From Steinernema hermaphroditum (Eukaryota > Nematoda > Chromadorea > Rhabditida > Steinernematidae), in assembly GCA_030435675.1 (NCBI GenBank), contig CM059624.1, forward strand, positions 15,462,769 to 15,526,768: 64,000 nt of DNA, written 5' to 3'. Positions 24,691 to 34,469 of the stretch are shown here, piece by piece. Below the pieces are notes generated by a model that ran no database searches, was not told where the DNA came from, and was given only the letters and a program-made list of their open reading frames with translations. Numbering within the stretch: the stretch's first letter is position 1; every line of letters starts with the position of its first letter. A program made the position numbers and the translations under genes.

Positions 24691-25208
24691 GACAATGTTT
24701 GAATTTACGAATTACGAATTTATTTACGAAATCGAACATATTACATGTTGTCGCACCCCAAATCTAACCAACGCTGCTTGGCTTCTTCTTGTGCTCGGTG
24801 TCGCCATCGTTTGCTGCATAGTTTCTTCGTGAACTCATCACTCCATCGGGTCCGCGGTCTTCCGAGAGGCCTCTTCACGGGAGGGCGCCATTCCTCTAGT
24901 CGGCTTGACCATTTTTCCGGGCTTCCGTTCACCATCTTCCAGGCGAAGTTCCATTTTCGTCTTCTTGCGGCTTCGTCGATGTCCTTCACCTTCGTGACGC
25001 CTCGGACCCACTCGTTGCTCTTCTTGTCTATTAGACGGACTCCGATCATTCGCCTCTCCATCCGTCGTTGAGCGGTCGCAAGCCTCTTCCTCGCTGACTT
25101 CGTGAGGGACCAGGTTTCGGATAACCTCCAGAAATGTCCTGATGCGATGGAAACGAAGACTCTTCGACCAGTGCGTTCTTCCCGCCATGCTCTATGGACA
25201 ATGTTTGA
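24691..25208 (-). mobile_element. RTE-type LINE 3' fragment with 5' inversion and 12-bp target duplication
   Basis: The insertion (24703-25196) is flanked by GACAATGTTTGA at 24691-24702 and 25197-25208. On the minus strand from about 25114 to the stop at 24741 is the C-terminal region of an RTE reverse-transcriptase polyprotein: LTKSARKRLATAQRRMERRM, later WRPPVKRPLGRPRTRW. The part that should precede it (MRWKRRLFDQCVLPAMLYG) is present at 25138-25196 but on the plus strand. RTE elements copy themselves by target-primed reverse transcription, and a 5' inversion with a long target duplication is the classic twin-priming product. The same protein region, uninverted, is at 58.4-59.0 kb. The 3' end tapers into an AT-rich tail. 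Confidence 0.8.
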
Positions 25209-25259
25209 GTGAGATAAAAATTTATTTTCCTTATAATTCTAATCATAAAATGGGCGTTC
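25198..25259. repeat. 62-bp direct repeat, copy 2
   Basis: Second copy of the sequence at 24101-24162. Its first 11 bases overlap the right target-site duplication of the LINE insertion. Confidence 0.85.
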
Positions 25260-26807
25260 ATAGTGGCCTCCCACATCGGCGTATTTTTAGGCGAATCGTC
25301 CTTCTTCTGGGCCTTGTGGTCGCTGCGGATTTCGCGAATATATAAACATGCGAATGTGATTCGTTGTGTCAGCAGTGTCTAAAGCAAACAAGAAACTCAA
25401 GAAAGATAAGCTTCCAACGCAGCCTGTTCCATACATCTTTTTTTGAGCGTTTTCGAACTGGAACTGAATCCAGAAGAATTTATGACATCTAGAAACATTG
25501 CCATTCTTCTCCCATTTGTCTGATAAGAATTATGACATAATCACGTTCCATGATAACAACACGATCTGACGACGACCAGTGAGGATGAATCAACTTACTG
25601 AAACTCACAAAATAATCACTAAAATTCATGCGTGATTACAATCCTTTTTCGTGGGGCTGATGGTGAGATTTGCTTGCTGACTTGCGGATTTATTACTTGT
25701 TGATTTGTTGTTCGTATTTACTGTCGGAAGGCTTAAGTGTTCTAATAAACTCTAACCCGAGACACGATCTTCAATCCCGCGTGGCCGCTGGCAATTGGAC
25801 TTTGCCAGTGAATTGGCGAGCAGTTCGAGACGACAACCGCGAAACGAACCGACCGATTCCTGCGCACACAGCACATCAGCTCTTGGTGACTGTAAACATG
25901 TCACAAGAAGCAGCTAATCAAGAACTTTAAGTACTTCAAAGAGTACAGGTACTATTGGTGCCTGGAAGCGTGGGAAAGGGGAAAAACACTAATCAGAAAG
26001 AGATAAATATCCACATTACTTCTATAAAAAACCGTCTTCTAAAGGCGATGTGTTTGTATATGTACTTTAAATAACACTATATTTCAATAAAACTTAAAAT
26101 ACAGATGAACTCAAGTGACCTGGTAGTGCGGACCATGTTGGGACCACACATTGAAAACTAAATCCTCTTGATATTATGAACAGCCAACAGTTCAGAAAAT
26201 GTACTTTGCCTGATGATTCACAGGAGATCCTTAAACATCCTCCTTCCCACAAAACGTTTGCAGAAATTTGTGCCTCACACATCGTCTGAGCCGTATTTGC
26301 AAGAATTTCACATAATAGGGAACGTGATCAGAGAGTAGACTGTTCGAAATTTTGAAAACGGAGGCGACGAAGAACTGAATTCGGTCAAGGTACGGCGCTG
26401 GAGCCCAGCTAACAGAGCAAGGAGTTATCGGCAGGGTGCAAATAACGCCTTGATGAGGAGGATCCAGGAAAAATGAATCTTTTTTGAGCGTTTTCGAGTT
26501 GAAAGTGATTTCAGAGGACCTTATAACTTCCAGAAACATTCCCATTCTTATCCCACATCAACATTTGACGGAATTTTCCATGATAAAGGACGAAGAGGCC
26601 TACTCGTGGATCTGCTTCCTTCGATATCACTACAAAGAACCCCAGAACGGAAGGCCAATCCTTCCAACATCAACACCATTGAGGATGAATCAATTGCTTC
26701 AGTTTATTGAATATATTTAGACACACAGGACAAGGCCAAAATTTATTTCTTAGAGTTCTACTGTGAAAGCAAACAGATATATTAAGCATTAGTCCCAGTA
26801 CTCCTCA
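25260..26807. other. non-coding stretch with a diverged direct repeat
   Basis: No supportable gene. About 25438-25620 and 26476-26710 are related direct repeats. Both contain CTTTTTTTGAGCGTTTTCGA or a close variant, CTAGAAACATTGCCATTCTT or a variant, TTCCATGATAA, and GAGGATGAATCAA. The repeat class is unknown. Confidence 0.45.
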
Positions 26808-29061
26808 CTACTTCTGTTCGGCCGTCGGTGGTTCCGTCGGCTCGGGGTCGCGACAGGTCGTTTTGCGGCGCATGTTCTTCTTCTCCACGAGATAGCGGTT
26901 CGTGAGGTCGAGGCCGTCCACATCCCGATGATTTTTCATCAAGAACTCGATAAAGCTTTTCCGGTTTTCTGAAACGAAGGGGATCTGAATTGAAGTGAAC
27001 ACTTCAGTCCTACTTTGGCGAAAAGCCTTCCGCGCGATCAGGATGGCCCCGATCTCTTCATGGACAGACCAGTCCTCGTCGATGCGGGCCTGGAAGAAGT
27101 GGCGACGGCGATCGACGACGTCCACTGCCGTCGACCACATCTCGTCGCGCTGCAAAGGCCCGACGAAGGAGGGCATGTCGACCTCGTAGAAGAGCTTGTC
27201 CAAGGGGCGTTTCCGAGGGTTCCGGCTGTAATCTGAAGAGGACCTTCTTGTGGCTGCTGCTTAGAAGGGACAAGGAGTACCTTCGTCCATCAGGCGATTC
27301 TCGACGCCCCTCTTCGGCTCGATCTTCGGCCTCGTGTAAAGGGGGATGTTGACGTCGTCCTCGTAGAAGGCATCGAATTGGGCGTTCACCACGGCGAGGT
27401 TTTCCTCGAACGTCTCCATGAAGTAGGGCACCTGACAGTGCATGATGACGTCCAGATCCTTCAGCCGAATAGCCTCCATGGGGCCCATGGCGTTGTCCCA
27501 GTCGATGGTGAACGCCGCCTTCTGGAGACTCATGTCCCGCGTCGCCAAGATCGCCAGGGCGTCGTCGATGCGCTTCGGTGCCACATGTCTGTCCTTGTCG
27601 ACGATGTAGTTGCTTATGTCCGTCCAGAACTGGGCGAGGGCATGGGAGTGCTTTCCGCGGAAATGCCACAGCTTGGCGCGGCAGGTTCTCTGAAAGGTTC
27701 TCTTCTAGCACCGTACCCCCGAGGAGTACCCACCAGAATGGCGTGCAGGGCGGCCTTCCGTCCGTTGGGGTCGGGGAGCTCCTTGCGGTTGGTCAAGTAG
27801 GCCTTGACGAGTTCTTTGCTGAAGAAGTCGCGTAGCAGCAGCGGGAGGAACTTCCTGTCGCCGGGCTTGATCTTGTAGGGAGCGGGGAACATTTTGGCCG
27901 GTCCCTCTTCTGGGTGGTGGAAGAGATGTCGCGGGGGGCAGTCCTGAAACTTATATTAGAGAGGGCCACTCCGACTGATCAGACCTCTGGCAGGAGTCCC
28001 GTGTCTTCGGCAAAGCGCTTCCTCAGCACGTCGTTCTTCTTCTCGATGGCGGCCCACTCCTTGTCCCTCTTCTTCTGGCGGCGCCGCTCAGCGGCTTCGA
28101 AGAGTCTCTTGTGGCGCTCGGGCTGCTTCAACTCGACGTACTCCATGCGGTAAAGCATGGAGGAATAGTTGATGCGTGGCGCCCAGTGATAGGGGCCGTA
28201 GATGGTGCAGAAGTTCTTGAAGAAGCAGAGGGCGTTGTTGTTGGTCTGCGCGGTCTGTGCCATCAGAAGAAACAAGTAGGCGATGGTCCAGGAGCAGAAC
28301 CATTCGGCGACCTTCTCGTTGTAGAGGTCGTTGGCCATGATCGAGAGGACCCACGCGCCGTAGTGGAGGACCGTACCGGCGAGGATGAAGTTCACGTTCT
28401 TCTCGCACACCTCCATGTGCTTACCGTACTCCCACGGGTCGTCGTTCGTCGTGCGGTAGAAGCGCACGTATTGGTTCCACTTCTTGCGCCTGAAAGGAAG
28501 AAGTCGACTTCCAAGGCGTCTGCTCACCTGTAGTTCCAGGCTGTCTGCGCCCACGAGACGGAGTACATGGCGACGGTGAGGACCATTGAAAAGTTGAGGA
28601 TGACGTGGGAGCTGCCGCTATCGTGGAACGTGCCGATGAACGACCACGAATGCGGCACCTCCTCCCAGAAGAGGACGTGGCTGACGGTGGTGAAGACCAG
28701 GGACGGGATGACTATCGCCTTGAGTCTGTTCTGCAATTACCCGGGTTACCGTAGTGCCTTGAAGAGGAAACTGACTTCGCGACAGAGGTACCACTTGTCG
28801 TTGAAGTCCCAGACATTCATCGCCTGATTGGACATAGTGGTCCAGCAGAGGTGCGCTTCCATGAGCCAGGCGTGGAGTCCCAGCACCCAGGCGGTGTTGA
28901 CGATCCAGTTGTGCGTGCGGCAGCCGATGTAGGGCTCGAGGCTGAAGACGTCGGGGTGCCGGAAGAGGCCCGAACAGACGAACGCCACCAGGAGGAGGCG
29001 ATAGTCTCCGTTCGGGTCCGGCTCCATGAACACCCATTCGGTGGGAGGGATGCGGGATTTG
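26808..29061 (-). CDS. polytopic membrane protein with long soluble C-terminal region
   Basis: Seven exons fit frame and splice signals: 29061-28758, 28730-28528, 28489-27985, 27943-27734, 27689-27281, 27232-27014 and 26968-26808. Six likely membrane segments lie in the first three exons, for example WIVNTAWVLGLHAWLMEA, AIVIPSLVFTTVSHVLFW, ILAGTVLHYGAWVLSIMA and WTIAYLFLLMAQ. A basic helix (EAAERRRQKKRDKEW) and about 300 soluble residues follow. I do not recognise the family; six segments recall FRAG1/DRAM/PGAP2 proteins but I see no diagnostic motif. The first intron is odd: two TAA codons are removed only by a 27-nt GC-AG intron (AAG|GCACTA to TTGCAG). The part from 27943 onward, with an early ATG before FPAPYKIKPGDRK, could instead be a second gene. 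A donor at 29110 joins the upstream Ser/Thr-rich exon in phase. Confidence 0.6.
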
Positions 29062-29109
29062 CTGAAAGTTAGAACAGTTCACCGATGCTAAGGACGAAGG
29101 AGACTTACG

Positions 29110-30156
29110 CCAGGATCTCCATCAGCTGGTATGTGTTGTGGTTCTCGAAATCCGTCTGGACAGGCAGCGAAACGCCTCCAATCCTCGAGCAGAGGATGGA
29201 GAGGTTACGATAGCTCATCGCCTCCACCTCGAGCGCCTTCATGCAGTCTTGTTCGCCTTCGGTCCATCCATAATCGCACGAGCTCTCGCACCTCGTTCGG
29301 TACGGCGTTGCGAATTCTTCCATTGCTGTGGACGTTTCGGTGGTGCACAAGGTCGTCGCCATGATCACATCGGTTAGTGTCGGGACGGGAGAAGTGCCGA
29401 ATGATGTCTGCTTCGGAGGCTTGGTGGAAGTGGTGCAGGTCGTGGTTGTCCGAGCGGTTTCCGTAGCAGCTCTCTTTGAAGTTGTAGGCGATGGAGGGGT
29501 CCTGACACGAGTGGATGTTCGTTCCGAGTTTCTAGTGGAGGTCTTGTCCTTCTTGGTCGATTCCTTGTTGGTGACATCTTCAAGGCGTGCGCGGGTAGTG
29601 GTGTTCTGAGGGACTTCGGTCGAGGAGTGGGACTTAGGTAGAGGCGATGGAGACGTCTTTTGTACCGTGCTCGTGGAAGTCGTCGCAGAAGATGCCGTTG
29701 TGGTCGTCGTCGTGGAGTTTTCTGTCGTAGTCGTTTTCTTCTCGGAAGTCGTTGTAGGACCTTCGAGCGTTGTTGTCGTGGTAGTCGAGCTGGTCGTCGT
29801 CGATGTGCTTGTTGGAGATGTTGGCGACACCGTCGTCGTGCTGGTCGAAGGGGCTGCTTTAGGTAGAGGCGATGAGGACGTCTTCTGCGCTGTGCTCGTG
29901 GAGGTCGTCGCAGAAGATGCCGTTGTGGTCGTCGTCGTGGAGTTTTCTGTTGTAGTCGTTTTCTTCTCGGAAGTCGTTGTAGGACCTTCGAGCGTTGTTG
30001 TCGTGGTAGTCGAGCTGGTCGTCGTCGATGTGCTTGTTGGAGATGTTGGCGACACCGTCGTCGTGCTGGTCGAAGGGACTGCTGTAGGCGTTGTCGTCGC
30101 AGAGGTCGTGGCCGCGGGCCGAGCACTTTTGGCCGTTGTTGTGCTTGTGGGCGCCC
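29110..30156 (-). CDS. Ser/Thr-rich mucin-like exon ending in a C-type-lectin-like segment
   Basis: A single large exon runs from a TTTTCAG acceptor (exon starts at 30156) to a GTAAGT donor (exon ends at 29110). The first ~215 codons are Thr/Ser-rich, with runs such as STTTTTTTLEGPTTTSEKK, and contain a 225-bp internal duplication. After a Lys/Arg/Thr-rich stretch comes CESSCDYGWTEGEQDCMKA and then LSILCSRIGGVSLPVQTDFE. The spacing of Cys, Trp and the GG-x-L-P block looks like the first half of a C-type lectin domain. A heavily O-glycosylated secreted or surface protein is inferred. The donor leaves two bases (GC) that complete a codon with the exon starting at 29061, so this may be the N-terminal part of the polytopic protein. 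Confidence 0.55.
29655..30110 (-). repeat. tandem 225-bp duplication in the mucin-like exon
   Basis: Two nearly identical copies, about 29660-29880 and 29883-30105, differ by a few bases (one encodes ALVEVV where the other has VLVEVV in the opposite frame). The near identity indicates recent unequal exchange, as expected for mucin repeat regions. Confidence 0.8.
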
Positions 30157-30249
30157 CTGAAAATGAACTAATTGACCTTGAATGCATAAATTAAAAGTCG
30201 AAGTCATATCGAATATCGGTTACATTTTGGTTCAGAAAAACGAGAAACA

Positions 30250-30470
30250 GTCCGGATTTTAAACCCGTGGACTCTGAGGTGTGGAGGGTCTTAGAGAAGA
30301 AGACCTGCCGAGTACTCCACGCAACATAAATTCACTGAAGATCGCTCTCCAGAAGGCATGGGACGACATTTTGCTGAAAAGTCTGGCGGCCATAGTAAAA
30401 AATTTTCCAAAGCGTGTGGAGGCCTGCATCGCTGCAAAAGGCGGCCACTTCGAACTGAATGTGTGATATT
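30250..30470 (+). pseudogene. Tc1/mariner transposase C-terminal remnant
   Basis: One frame reads VDSEVWRVLEKK. After a frameshift, NINSLKIALQKAWDDILL and then FPKRVEACIAAKGGHFE, the typical last 60 residues of a nematode Tc1/mariner-like transposase (the block after the third catalytic residue). Nothing of the N-terminal two thirds is present, and terminal repeats are not seen. It belongs to the same broad family as the broken copy at 4.9-6.0 kb, which keeps mainly the N-terminal and middle parts. Sequence from 30471 to 31271 holds nothing I can support. Confidence 0.7.
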
Positions 30471-31271
30471 CTATGTAGTTTTTGTTGCTTTTTCAGATGT
30501 CAACGATAATCGTAGGCATGTGGGTATGGCTGTTCGTCAAGATTTGTCGGCATTCAGTGCATGCGAATGTGCTCCTAATTACTCCTGTGGTCATCGAACG
30601 GTATCCTCCTCGATACTTAGCCCATGTGTAGATGACCGGAACCCGTCCTGACACGACTTCCATGACGGGCACGACTATAGTTTCCCGCTTTTCTCCGCGC
30701 TTATCCAATCTAGGTGCGCCTGGGCTCATTCGACGCGCCAGAAACTACTGAGTAAAATTCTGCCCACCGAGGACATTCAAGTCACGTATTTCGGCCAAAA
30801 AGAATGAGAATGTTGTACAAGTCATACGGACAAATCGTGCCAGGACCGCAGATAAAACACATTCTGCGCCCAGGTCTGTTTCTTGGAAATTACTGGAAAA
30901 GGAACATTTCAAGGTTCCACCAGACGATTCGATTGAAATTTGGCACAAACGTACTACCACCTGTGTGTATTACTCCTGCAAAATATTAGCCATGGGTACA
31001 AAAATTAGCTACACATGGGCACTCTAGGCATACTGACAAGAGCCGTGTTATCCTTTCTCACCAATGTGATATTCGTTTCTCGCCGATCATTCGCAATTCA
31101 CTCAGTATATACTTGAAGAACATATGCTCTGGTTTTCGGATAATGATTTACCAGACCACATCTCTAGAAAGCATACACGAACACTGTGCAGTCAAAACAG
31201 AACCGTGAGTTAGTATGTACTGAGTGAATTGAGAATGCCCGTAAACCGAAAACACACAAATTTCCAAAAGT

Positions 31272-31363
31272 CGTCGATGCGGACGATAAGGGCGCTTTGG
31301 GAGTTGTAGTTGTGGCTTCGATCGCGGGATCCGTTGAAGTCTTCGCCGAGGGTGACGAACCTC
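31272..31363 (-). CDS. candidate small Ser/Thr-rich exon
   Basis: After a TTGAG acceptor at 31364 the frame reads SSPSAKTSTDPAIEATTTT, then PKAPLSSASTT. The leading two bases complete the single A left by the GTAAGT donor at 31449, so it follows in phase from the exon at 31450-31860. Its own donor is unclear: GT dinucleotides near 31262 do not give an obvious phase match to the next exon at 30156. Confidence 0.4.
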
Positions 31364-31449
31364 AAATCAAAAAGGTAACACAGTTGTTAAGCTTTGAGTT
31401 CAAGGGAAAAGGAGATTAAATTTGTCGACTTTTGAGTTAGGTACTTACT

Positions 31450-31860
31450 GGACGGGGATTCTGACGCGGTTATCGGTGACGTCGTGGTTGCTGTGGAAGA
31501 AGTTGTAGTCGTCGAAGTAGTGCTAGGCGTTGTGGTACTGCCGGTGGTGGTGGTGGTGGCTGTCGGTACCCTCGTGGTCGATGTAGCAGGAGATAGAGTC
31601 GGTTCCTTCTTCTTGGTCGTGGCGCTTGTCGTTGGGGTTGGTGTCATAGTTGCCGTAATGTTCGTTGTCCGGAATTCGGACGTACACAATTGTTCCTAGA
31701 TACGATCTTATGCTCGGATCTGGATTGTGGGGTAAACAGTACCGGTGGCAACAGTACCGGTGGTGGCTCGGAAGTGGCATCGTCCTGATTGTCCTCGTTG
31801 TCCACATCGCCGTCGTCGTCATAACCAATTTCGATGTCGTGGCCCTAAAAGCGTAGTTAT
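31450..31860 (-). CDS. candidate exon(s): acidic segment and Thr-rich mucin-like segment
   Basis: From a TTTTAG acceptor at about 31859 one frame reads GHDIEIGYDDDGDVDNEDNQ and stays open to about 31655. A Thr-rich frame (TTSATTKKKEPTLSPATS, then long TTT runs) is open from about 31700 to a GTAAGT donor at 31449. The two frames differ, so either a small intron or an acceptor near 31694 (CTAG) separates them, or one frame is chance. The Thr-rich part matches the style of the 29-30 kb exon and probably belongs to the same gene. Confidence 0.4.
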
Positions 31861-32122
31861 TACATTACAGTAGTCAAACAACCCTCCGCAACGGAGGCGC
31901 TGAAACGCTCAGCAGTGAAGTATATAATAACAGGAATATAATCGCGTTGGCGGCTGTCATATCTGAAACGTTTCGTTTCGCCGCGGGACGTTTCGCCGCG
32001 GCCGTTTCGCCGCGGGACGTTTCGCCGCGAGACCTTTCGCCGCGGGGCCGTTTTGCCGCGAGCCGTTTCGCCGCGGTGATCAAAGTCGAAAAAGAACCGC
32101 CGATAAGGGGACACCCCCAACG

Positions 32123-32412
32123 CGCCGACAAGAAACTCCGAGGCGGCGCACAGACGCATCCAGGCAGAGTTCCAGATGCAACACCCCACAATATGGAAGT
32201 TCAGTGACGCCCTCCGGCAGGTGCAGGCAAGCCGCGATACCGCTTATGAGGCAATGGTACGGGGTGATCCACCACCGAAGAAGCGAAAGCTCTATCAGCT
32301 GATAGATGAGCGCCTCCTGCGGATCATCACAAACTTCGATGAATCTGAGCCCGATGGCAACATCGAAGAGTTCCTACGGGGCTGCGCTCATAACTTCCAA
32401 ATGGACCCGTAA
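32123..32412 (+). pseudogene. MULE transposase C-terminal fragment
   Basis: One open frame of 96 codons begins NSEAAHRRIQAEFQMQHPTI and continues through WKFSDALRQVQASRD, DPPPKKRKLYQLIDERL and EEFLRGCAHNFQMDP to a TAA at 32410. The WH/NSEAAHRR-like block, HPTIWKF and the end motif match the C-terminal part of MULE-type transposases that circulate in nematodes, often with FLYWCH fingers. The catalytic DDE core and DNA-binding region are absent, so this is a relic or a deleted non-autonomous copy. The fragment has no internal stop. Confidence 0.6.
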
Positions 32413-32487
32413 CAATGTCTTCAACCCCTGTTGATAAATTGTTAATGTTTTTTTGGCCTTCCATCGCTTTTCAACTCCGATCTCTGC

Positions 32488-33275
32488 GGCGAAACGGCTC
32501 GCGGCGAAACGGCCCCGCGGCGAAAGGTCTCGCGGCGAAAGGTCTCGCGGCGAAAGGTCTCGCGGCGAAACGACTCGCGGCGAAACGGCCCCGCGGCGAA
32601 ACGGCCCCGCGGCGAAACGGCCCCGCGGCGAAAGGTCTCGCGGCGAAAGGTCTCGCGGCGAAAGGTCTCGCGGCGAAACGACTCGCGGCGAAACGGCCCC
32701 GCGGCGAAACGGCCCCGCGGCGAAACGGCCCTGCGGCGAAACGGCTCGCGGCGAAACGTCTCGCGGCGAAAGGTCTCGCGGCGAAACGGCCCCGCGGCGA
32801 AACGGCCCCGCGGCGAAACAGCCCCGCGGCGAAACGGCCCTGCGGCGAAACGGCTCGCGGCGAAACGTCTCGCGGCGAAAGGTCTCGCGGCGAAACGGCC
32901 CCGCGGCGAAACGGCCCTGCGGCGAAACGGCTCGCGGCGAAACGTCTCGCGGCGAAAGGTCTCGCGGCGAAACGACTCGCGGCGAAACGGCCCCGCGGCG
33001 AAACGGCCCCGCGGCGAAACAGCCCCGCGGCGAAACGGCCCTGCGGCGAAACGGCTCGCGGCGAAACGTCTCGCGGCGAAAGGTCTCGCGGCGAAACGGC
33101 CCCGCGGCGAAAGGTCTCGCGGCGAAAGGTCTCGCGGCGAAACGGCCCCGCGGCGAAACGGCCCCGCGGCGAAACGTCTCGCGGCGAAACGGCCCTGCGG
33201 CGAAACGGCTCGCGGCGAAACGTCTCGCGGCGAAACGGCCCTGCGGCGAAACGTCTCGCGGCGAAACGTCCTGCT
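32488..33275. repeat. 15-bp minisatellite, about 52 units
   Basis: The unit is GCGGCGAAACGGCCC with variants at three positions (CTCGC or CCTGC for CCCGC; GGT or CGT for CGG). Higher-order blocks of 3-7 units recur. Because the length is a multiple of three and no stop occurs in any phase, all six frames are open through the whole array, giving false ORFs up to 334 codons. A shorter inverted array of about 7 units lies at 31970-32085. Confidence 0.95.
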
Positions 33276-33475
33276 CCGCACATGCGCCTAACTTTCAAGG
33301 GGTGTTTAGGTTGCGGACCTTGATTGAGGGCACGGGATTCGGTGTGCGCGTGATTGCCCACACCAAACTCAACCACCCCCCACCATATCTCAACCCGATC
33401 CGCGTCTGCCCCTTGGCAATTTTCCCTTGTACGTCCGAGCTAAAGATGATCAGTTGAATTGAAATAGCTGACTTA

Positions 33476-33597
33476 CTTGTCACCAAGGACTCGTTGCCAG
33501 TAGGAGATCCGGTCGCTGAAGTTGATGGTTCCGTTCTTGCGAGTGCCCTTCGCAGAAATCGTCAGAGTGGCGTCGCTTGGCGTCCGTGGCGACCATC
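33476..33597 (-). CDS. candidate short internal exon
   Basis: Between a TCCTAG acceptor and a GTAAGT donor (donor at about 33475) one minus-strand frame reads TPSDATLTISAKGTRKNG, then TINFSDRISYWQRVLGDK. Composition is typical of a folded protein domain, unlike the shadow frames around it. It lies just upstream, in the direction of transcription, of the MULE and the acidic/Thr-rich exons and could be another exon of that gene. Using this donor gives phase 2, which fits a different frame of the exon at 31860 than the acidic one, so the link is open. I do not recognise the domain. Confidence 0.4.
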
Positions 33598-33680
33598 TAG
33601 GAGATACGAACTTCAAGATGCATCGCTAAGCTGCTTACATTTATTAAGAAAAGACGCTCAATTCTGTCGACAGCATTAAT

Positions 33681-34265
33681 GACCACCGACTCTCCACAGA
33701 ACGCTGTGCGTTCGGGGACGCCATTTGCAGAGATAATATCTTTGTGTACTCTTATTTTCCATGACTACAAGAGGCACCGATGAAAAGATAATGGCTTCTC
33801 CGTTCAAGATTTACGACCTTTCGGAAAATGGAACAGAAAGGACATTATTGATTATCCCAGCGGAATAAAGTAGGATGATGGATTAATCCCAGTTTAAGCA
33901 CATACAGTTCTGCCTTCGAGCATTGCTTCGCATCATTGACTTCACACAGGCCCAATGAGTTACCCGGTGTGAGACAACCTCGAGGCGAAAGAATATCCTC
34001 GTACGCCTTTATCGCCATAGGGACAGAGTCAAATACACGTCCGCGACCTCCCAGAAAACCAAGAAGTTGCCCATAAATTAGACAAGTCGTAAAGCACAAG
34101 CGCCCTTTCTGTGGCAACAGACAACATCGACGTGGATACTTATGTGACAGGGAAAGGGAAAAGGAAAACAGTTAAAAAGTTAACAGAAAAAAGTTAACCA
34201 GCAAAAACGTTCTGTAGGTTATGTACACTACGTTAGGGGCATGAACAAAGGCTCCAAAAAACATT
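33681..34265. other. no supported gene
   Basis: A minus-strand frame of 90 codons at 33845-34117 (containing LIYGQLLGFLGGRGRVFDSV) has a protein-like composition but no splice signals, motif or homologue I can name. The rest is AT-rich. Confidence 0.3.
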
Positions 34266-34339
34266 TGGCGGTGCGGGGGTTCGAATCCGCATCGAACTTT
34301 TGTTGGCAAATAGTGTTTCCAATGAGCCACAGAGACACC
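34266..34339 (-). repeat. tRNA-derived SINE-like head
   Basis: On the minus strand, GGTGTCTCTGTGGCTCATTG carries an A-box like those at 16.4 and 18.5 kb. GGATTCGAACCC is the B-box. TGCGG and CCGCA can pair around the B-box but with a loop longer than 7 nt, so a functional tRNA is unlikely. Confidence 0.55.
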
Positions 34340-34469
34340 TACGGTAAGGAGTATTCACGCGCTTATATACCAATCAATCCGTTAAAAAGACCTCTTTTAG
34401 GCCTCTTTACCTTGGTCTAATTTTCAGCACCTCAAACTATGTGCGTTTTCTTAATCCCGGGCTGCGCTA

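Larger units (their letters stand above)
31966..33280 (+). mobile_element. MULE-type transposon remnant with minisatellite inverted arms
   Basis: A transposase fragment at 32123-32412 is flanked by arrays of the same 15-bp unit in opposite orientations: left array 31970-32085 (CGTTTCGCCGCGGGA style) and right array 32488-33275 (GCGGCGAAACGGCCC style). The pairing continues about 20 bp inward of the arrays: the left reverse complement and the right share TTTTC, ACT, GATC and GCGGCGAAACGGC at matching places. Long inverted ends are a known trait of MULEs. No clear 9-10-bp target duplication is seen. Confidence 0.6.

Noticed and set aside
27058..27711. 217-codon minus-strand frame
   Set aside because: Out-of-phase shadow of the membrane-protein exons; the spliced frame has natural composition and matching splice phases.
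29374..30207. Arg/Pro/Leu-rich minus-strand ORF and Val-rich plus-strand ORF
   Set aside because: Shadow frames of the Thr-rich mucin-like exon; ACN repeats read without stops in other phases.
32415..33457. Long ORFs of 279-334 codons on both strands
   Set aside because: They are the stop-free 15-bp minisatellite read in six frames; no start context, domain or codon bias supports protein.
33845..34117. 90-codon minus-strand ORF with protein-like composition
   Set aside because: No splice signals, start context or recognisable motif; kept only as a note in the gap entry.
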